From assembly GCF_946848805.1 (NCBI RefSeq), contig NZ_CAMPFU010000003.1:325001-336000 (forward strand): a stretch of DNA of 11,000 nucleotides, written 5' to 3'. Shown in pieces: positions 6,869-11,000 of the stretch. How positions within the stretch are numbered: the first letter of the stretch is position 1; every line of letters starts with the position of its first letter. The notes beneath the pieces are model-generated. The model did no database searches. It saw nothing but the letters and a program-made list of their open reading frames with translations, and was not told the origin of the DNA. A program made the translations under genes and the position numbers. The stretch is from Deinococcus sp. Marseille-Q6407. Lineage in GTDB: Bacteria > Deinococcota > Deinococci > Deinococcales > Deinococcaceae.

Positions 6869-6960
6869 ATTCAAAGCATCAACAAGGCTGATTTGGGAAG
6901 CAGGCCTGGGCGGCTGTTTCCGGACTCAACGCTCAGCTTTTACTCTTAAGGAGAATCAAT

Positions 6961-8862
<1,902 letters not shown>

Positions 8863-8875
8863 TCCCATAAGATGC

Positions 8876-8920
8876 GGGGAGGGCAGTGAGCGGTGTTGGC
8901 CGCCCGGCCCTCCCCCTTTT
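8876..8920 (+). terminator. Hairpin with T-tract between dnaK and grpE (terminator or attenuator)
   Basis: GGGGAGGGC (8876-8884) and GCCCTCCCC (8907-8915) are perfect 9-bp complements followed by CTTTT. The 22-nt loop contains an inner 4-bp GCGG/CCGC stem. It begins 13 nt after the dnaK stop. It should end part of the transcripts after dnaK, or protect the dnaK 3' end, so that grpE is made in smaller amounts. Confidence 0.75.
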
Positions 8921-8955
8921 CACTGACAGGATCATTTGGACCCGGTCAGAGCACC

Positions 8956-8961
8956 TATGCT
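8956..8961 (+). promoter_or_regulatory. Possible grpE -10 element (TATGCT)
   Basis: This is the same hexamer as the dnaK -10. It lies 6 nt before an in-frame ATG at 8968 and 54 nt before the ATG at 9016. It follows the intergenic hairpin, where a second promoter would be useful. No good -35 hexamer is found 16-18 nt upstream (CATTTG at 17), so the call is weak. Confidence 0.3.
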
Positions 8962-9015
8962 GAAGGTATGTTTTCCAATTTTCTCAATCCCTTCGGCAAG
9001 AAAAAGGAGCCCGAG

Positions 9016-9681
9016 ATGAGCGACGACACCAAGAACCCGCAAGGCCAGCAAGACCCCGCCGAGATGCAGGGCGAACCCAGCAATATCCAGTTCGGCGGCC
9101 CAGACCAGAGCGGCGCACCGGCCCGCAGCAGCGACCTGCCCGACGACTTCCCCGAGGACTTCGAAATGCCCGAGGGCTTTCCTGATATGGACGAGAACAT
9201 GATGGCCCAGGTGCAGGAAATGATGGGCCAGCTGCAAAGAGGCCAGCGCGCCGAGGAACTGGAGCAGGAAAATGCCGACCTGAAAAACCGGCTGGGCCGC
9301 CTGGCCGCCGATTTTGAAGGCTACCGCTCCCGCACGGCCCAGGAAGCCGCCGAAGCCCAGAACAAGGGCGTGAGTAAGGCCGCCGAAGCGCTGATGCCGG
9401 TGTACGACGATATCTCCCGCGCCCTGAGCATGGGCGCCGAAGATCCCAGCAAACTGGTTCCTGGCATGCAGGCGGTGCTGAACAAGGTGCTGAGCGTGTT
9501 CGCCGGCCTAGGCCTGGAGCCCACCGGCCAGGAAGGCGAGCACTTCGACCCCACCTACCACGAAGCCATTCAGGTGGTGGCCGGCGAAGACGGCAAGATC
9601 ATCCAGACCTACGAACTGGGCTTCCGCATGGGCGAGCGCTGCGTGCGCCCCGCCCGCGTGGTGGTCGGTCAGCAAGGCTGA
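9016..9681 (+). CDS. grpE: Nucleotide exchange factor GrpE
   Basis: A 221-residue dimeric co-chaperone that releases ADP from DnaK. The N-terminal 60 residues are acidic and probably disordered, with a repetitive DDFPEDFEMPEGFPDMDE stretch. A long dimerising helix follows (about 62-125), including the GrpE signature LAADFEGYRSRT (96-107). The C-terminal beta domain that contacts DnaK has FDPTYHEAIQVV (177-188), the G-E-R-C-V-R-P-A-R-V run (206-215) and the usual end. The ATG at 9016 has AAGGAG 6 nt upstream and is preferred. An in-frame ATG at 8968 would add 16 residues (beginning MFSNFLNPFGKKK) and sits 6 nt behind a TATGCT element, so a longer form may also be made. The coding region ends 8 nt before the next gene, showing operon continuity. 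Confidence 0.95.
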   Translation: MSDDTKNPQGQQDPAEMQGEPSNIQFGGPDQSGAPARSSDLPDDFPEDFEMPEGFPDMDENMMAQVQEMMGQLQRGQRAEELEQENADLKNRLGRLAADFEGYRSRTAQEAAEAQNKGVSKAAEALMPVYDDISRALSMGAEDPSKLVPGMQAVLNKVLSVFAGLGLEPTGQEGEHFDPTYHEAIQVVAGEDGKIIQTYELGFRMGERCVRPARVVVGQQG

Positions 9682-9689
9682 GACGGGAG

Positions 9690-9902
9690 ATGAGCCGCAC
9701 AGAGCAGACCGGAAAGCGGCTGGCGTTGGGCGGCCTGTTCGGCGCGTTGGGCGGACTCTGCCTGACCGGAGCGCTGGACCTGGCCCACACTGGCCAGCCG
9801 CTCCTGGCGCTAGGACTGGGCCTGCTTTATCCGGTCAGCCTGGCGCTGATCTGGCGTAATGCGGCCCGGCTGCGAAGCACTCAACTGGGGCGGGCACGAT
9901 GA
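9690..9902 (+). CDS. Small two-helix membrane protein of unknown function in the dnaK operon
   Basis: Predicted 70-residue protein. After a short basic start (KR at 9-10) there are two hydrophobic segments, at about 11-29 and 38-55, joined by a short loop (DLAHTGQP). The C-terminus is basic ([15 protein letters not shown]). By the positive-inside rule both ends should face the cytoplasm, forming a helical hairpin. The sequence is Gly/Leu/Ala-rich and I recognise no family. It starts 8 nt after the grpE stop, with GGGAG immediately before the ATG, so re-initiation from grpE is likely. Its stop overlaps the next start by 4 nt (ATGA), a strong sign that it is a real gene coupled to the VF530-ankyrin gene. 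It is not obviously DafA, the soluble DnaK-DnaJ assembly factor of Thermus, which lies downstream of dnaJ there. Confidence 0.7.
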   Translation: MSRTEQTGKRLALGGLFGALGGLCLTGALDLAHTGQPLLALGLGLLYPVSLALIWRNAARLRSTQLGRAR

Positions 9903-10606
9903 GCCCCGACCCACTGCACGGCGTCACCCTCAAGCAGATCGTCTCGTATCTGCAGGCCGAATATGGCTGGGCTGGCTTGGCCGAGCGTGTGCCGGTGAAG
10001 TGCTTTCAGAACAACCCCAGCCTAGGCAGCAGCCTGAAATTCCTACGCCGCGAGAGCTGGGCACGCGAGCAGGTCGAAAGCGAATATGTCCGGCTGATCC
10101 AACGCGAGGACAGCAATCCACTGATTGCGGCTCTCAAACGTGGGGAGGAGCTTACGGCCCTCCCGGCAGAGGTGAGCCAGACCAAAGTGCATCAGGCTCT
10201 CGGTTGGGCGCTGCGTCATCCGGAAAGTGCGCCGCCTGCTGCCCAGCGCCAGCTGCTAGAGATGGTGCAGGACGTGAACTTCTGGCCCGATACCGAGGCG
10301 CTGCCGCTGCTGAATCTGGCGGTTGAGCAGACAGCCGACCCGGCGCTGGTCCGCGCCCTGCTGGACCGGGGTGCCGACCCGAACGACGCCCGTTTCTGGC
10401 CCCCGCTGCTACACACCACCGATGTGGAAGGGCAGGCTTACGCAGCCCACACCCGCGCTCCGAACACGGCGGTACTGGACCTGCTGCTGGCGCACGGTGC
10501 CGACCCGGAACTGCGCGACTCACGGGGCCTGACAGCGCTGCAGATTGCCGAAGCTTATGGCCTGCGGGCTTTTATTAATAAGCTGACCCCTTCCCTTTCC
10601 ATTTAA
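9899..10606 (+). CDS. VF530-domain (DUF2132) and ankyrin-repeat fusion protein
   Basis: A 235-residue protein with two recognisable parts. Residues about 4-68 match the VF530 family: [12 protein letters not shown], then [36 protein letters not shown] and a closing VESEYVRLI helix. The Vibrio fischeri VF530 structure was interpreted as nucleic-acid-binding. Residues about 136-229 form two to three ankyrin-type units, with [10 protein letters not shown] (154-163), [23 protein letters not shown] (192-214) and IAEAYGL (216-222). The middle (70-130) is helical without a clear family. VF530 proteins are usually small stand-alone domains, so the fusion is unusual. There is no signal peptide or membrane helix. 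The start overlaps the upstream membrane protein gene by 4 nt, and dnaJ follows 22 nt after the stop. Function is unknown; a nucleic-acid- and protein-binding adaptor under heat-shock control is inference. Confidence 0.85.
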   Translation: MSPDPLHGVTLKQIVSYLQAEYGWAGLAERVPVKCFQNNPSLGSSLKFLRRESWAREQVESEYVRLIQREDSNPLIAALKRGEELTALPAEVSQTKVHQALGWALRHPESAPPAAQRQLLEMVQDVNFWPDTEALPLLNLAVEQTADPALVRALLDRGADPNDARFWPPLLHTTDVEGQAYAAHTRAPNTAVLDLLLAHGADPELRDSRGLTALQIAEAYGLRAFINKLTPSLSI

Positions 10607-10628
10607 ACTTCACCGAAAGGAGGTCCCT

Positions 10629-11000
10629 GTGGCCTACAAGGATTACTACGACACCCTGGGCGTGGCCCGTTCGGCTTCGGACGCCGACATCAAGAGCGCC
10701 TACCGCAAACTGGCCAAGAAATATCACCCCGACAAGAACCCCGGCGACGACGCTGCCGCCGACAGGTTCAAGGAAATCGGCGAAGCCTACGCTGTCCTGA
10801 GCGACCCCCAGAAGCGCCAGGCGTATGACCAGTTTGGCCATACCGGCCAGGTGCCCCCCGGCGGCTACCCGGGCGGCGGGTTCCAGGGCGGTGACTTCAG
10901 CGGGTTCGACCCCAGTCAGTTCTCGGACTTTTTCCAGGACATGTTCGGTGGCCGGATGGGCGGCCGCGGGACCGGACGCGGCGGCTTTACTGCGCCCGAC
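10629..11000 (+). CDS. dnaJ: DnaJ/Hsp40-family co-chaperone, N-terminal part (truncated by window edge)
   Basis: The first 124 codons are present and run off the window in frame. The J domain occupies residues about 5-70: DYYDTLGV at the start, helix [14 protein letters not shown], the HPD triad at 33-35 that triggers DnaK ATP hydrolysis, and [18 protein letters not shown] Gly/Phe-rich linker follows (about 73-120: [27 protein letters not shown]). The translation start is GTG at 10629-10631, preceded by AAAGGAGGT (10616-10624), a full-length Shine-Dalgarno with a short spacer. The zinc-finger region would lie beyond the window, so whether this is a full DnaJ or a zinc-finger-less CbpA-type protein cannot be decided. 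It is the last visible gene of the dnaK operon. Confidence 0.95.
   Translation, partial: MAYKDYYDTLGVARSASDADIKSAYRKLAKKYHPDKNPGDDAAADRFKEIGEAYAVLSDPQKRQAYDQFGHTGQVPPGGYPGGGFQGGDFSGFDPSQFSDFFQDMFGGRMGGRGTGRGGFTAPD

Noticed and set aside
6786..6960. CIRCE element (HrcA operator) or the Deinococcus radiation/desiccation response motif at dnaK
   Set aside because: Neither the CIRCE arms nor the RDRM palindrome is present; the only clear operator is the HAIR site.
8893..8967. A further upstream TTG start for grpE
   Set aside because: It would begin inside the dnaK-grpE hairpin and would encode terminator sequence; both ATG starts are better supported.
9690..9902. DafA, the small DnaK-DnaJ assembly factor of Thermus
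   Set aside because: DafA is a soluble protein encoded after dnaJ; this one is a hydrophobic two-helix protein before dnaJ, with no resemblance I can recall.

Overview
The window looks like chromosomal DNA from a Deinococcus species. The DNA is GC-rich, and the encoded proteins fit this genus: a FrnE-type disulfide oxidoreductase with the second CX4C cysteine pair known from D. radiodurans FrnE, a dnaK-grpE-...-dnaJ operon, and a perfect HspR operator (HAIR) at dnaK. Several start codons also lie only 5-6 nt behind a -10-like hexamer, as expected for the leaderless mRNAs common in this genus. Genus assignment is inference; there is no rRNA in the window. No tRNA, CRISPR, insertion sequence or prophage was seen.

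Layout. (1) Positions 1-1893, minus strand: the 5' part of a TelA-family gene, msrB (methionine-R-sulfoxide reductase) and frnE, all plausible oxidative or toxic-anion stress functions. (2) 1960-2988, plus strand: an FMN nitronate-monooxygenase-like enzyme, divergent from frnE. (3) 3008-4572, minus strand: a two-gene operon of a GNAT acetyltransferase and an alanine/ornithine-racemase-family PLP enzyme, overlapping by one base. (4) 4818-6701, minus strand: the membrane AAA+ protease FtsH, with a terminator behind it. (5) 6815-6868: a perfect HAIR operator next to a strong sigma-70-type promoter. (6) 6961-11000, plus strand: dnaK, an intergenic hairpin/terminator, grpE, a 70-residue two-helix membrane protein, a VF530-ankyrin fusion protein, and the start of dnaJ, which runs off the window.

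How it works together. DnaK, GrpE and DnaJ form the Hsp70 folding machine. FtsH, divergent from dnaK, degrades damaged membrane and cytosolic proteins. The HAIR element implies that HspR represses dnaK until unfolded protein titrates the DnaK/HspR complex. The msrB-frnE side handles oxidised methionine and thiols, so the whole window has a protein-quality-control theme.

The most unusual part is 9690-10606. Two genes without an established role sit inside the chaperone operon, are joined by an ATGA overlap, and the second fuses a VF530 nucleic-acid-binding domain to ankyrin repeats. This is the best candidate here for an undescribed system, possibly a membrane-linked, nucleic-acid-binding accessory of the Hsp70 operon.
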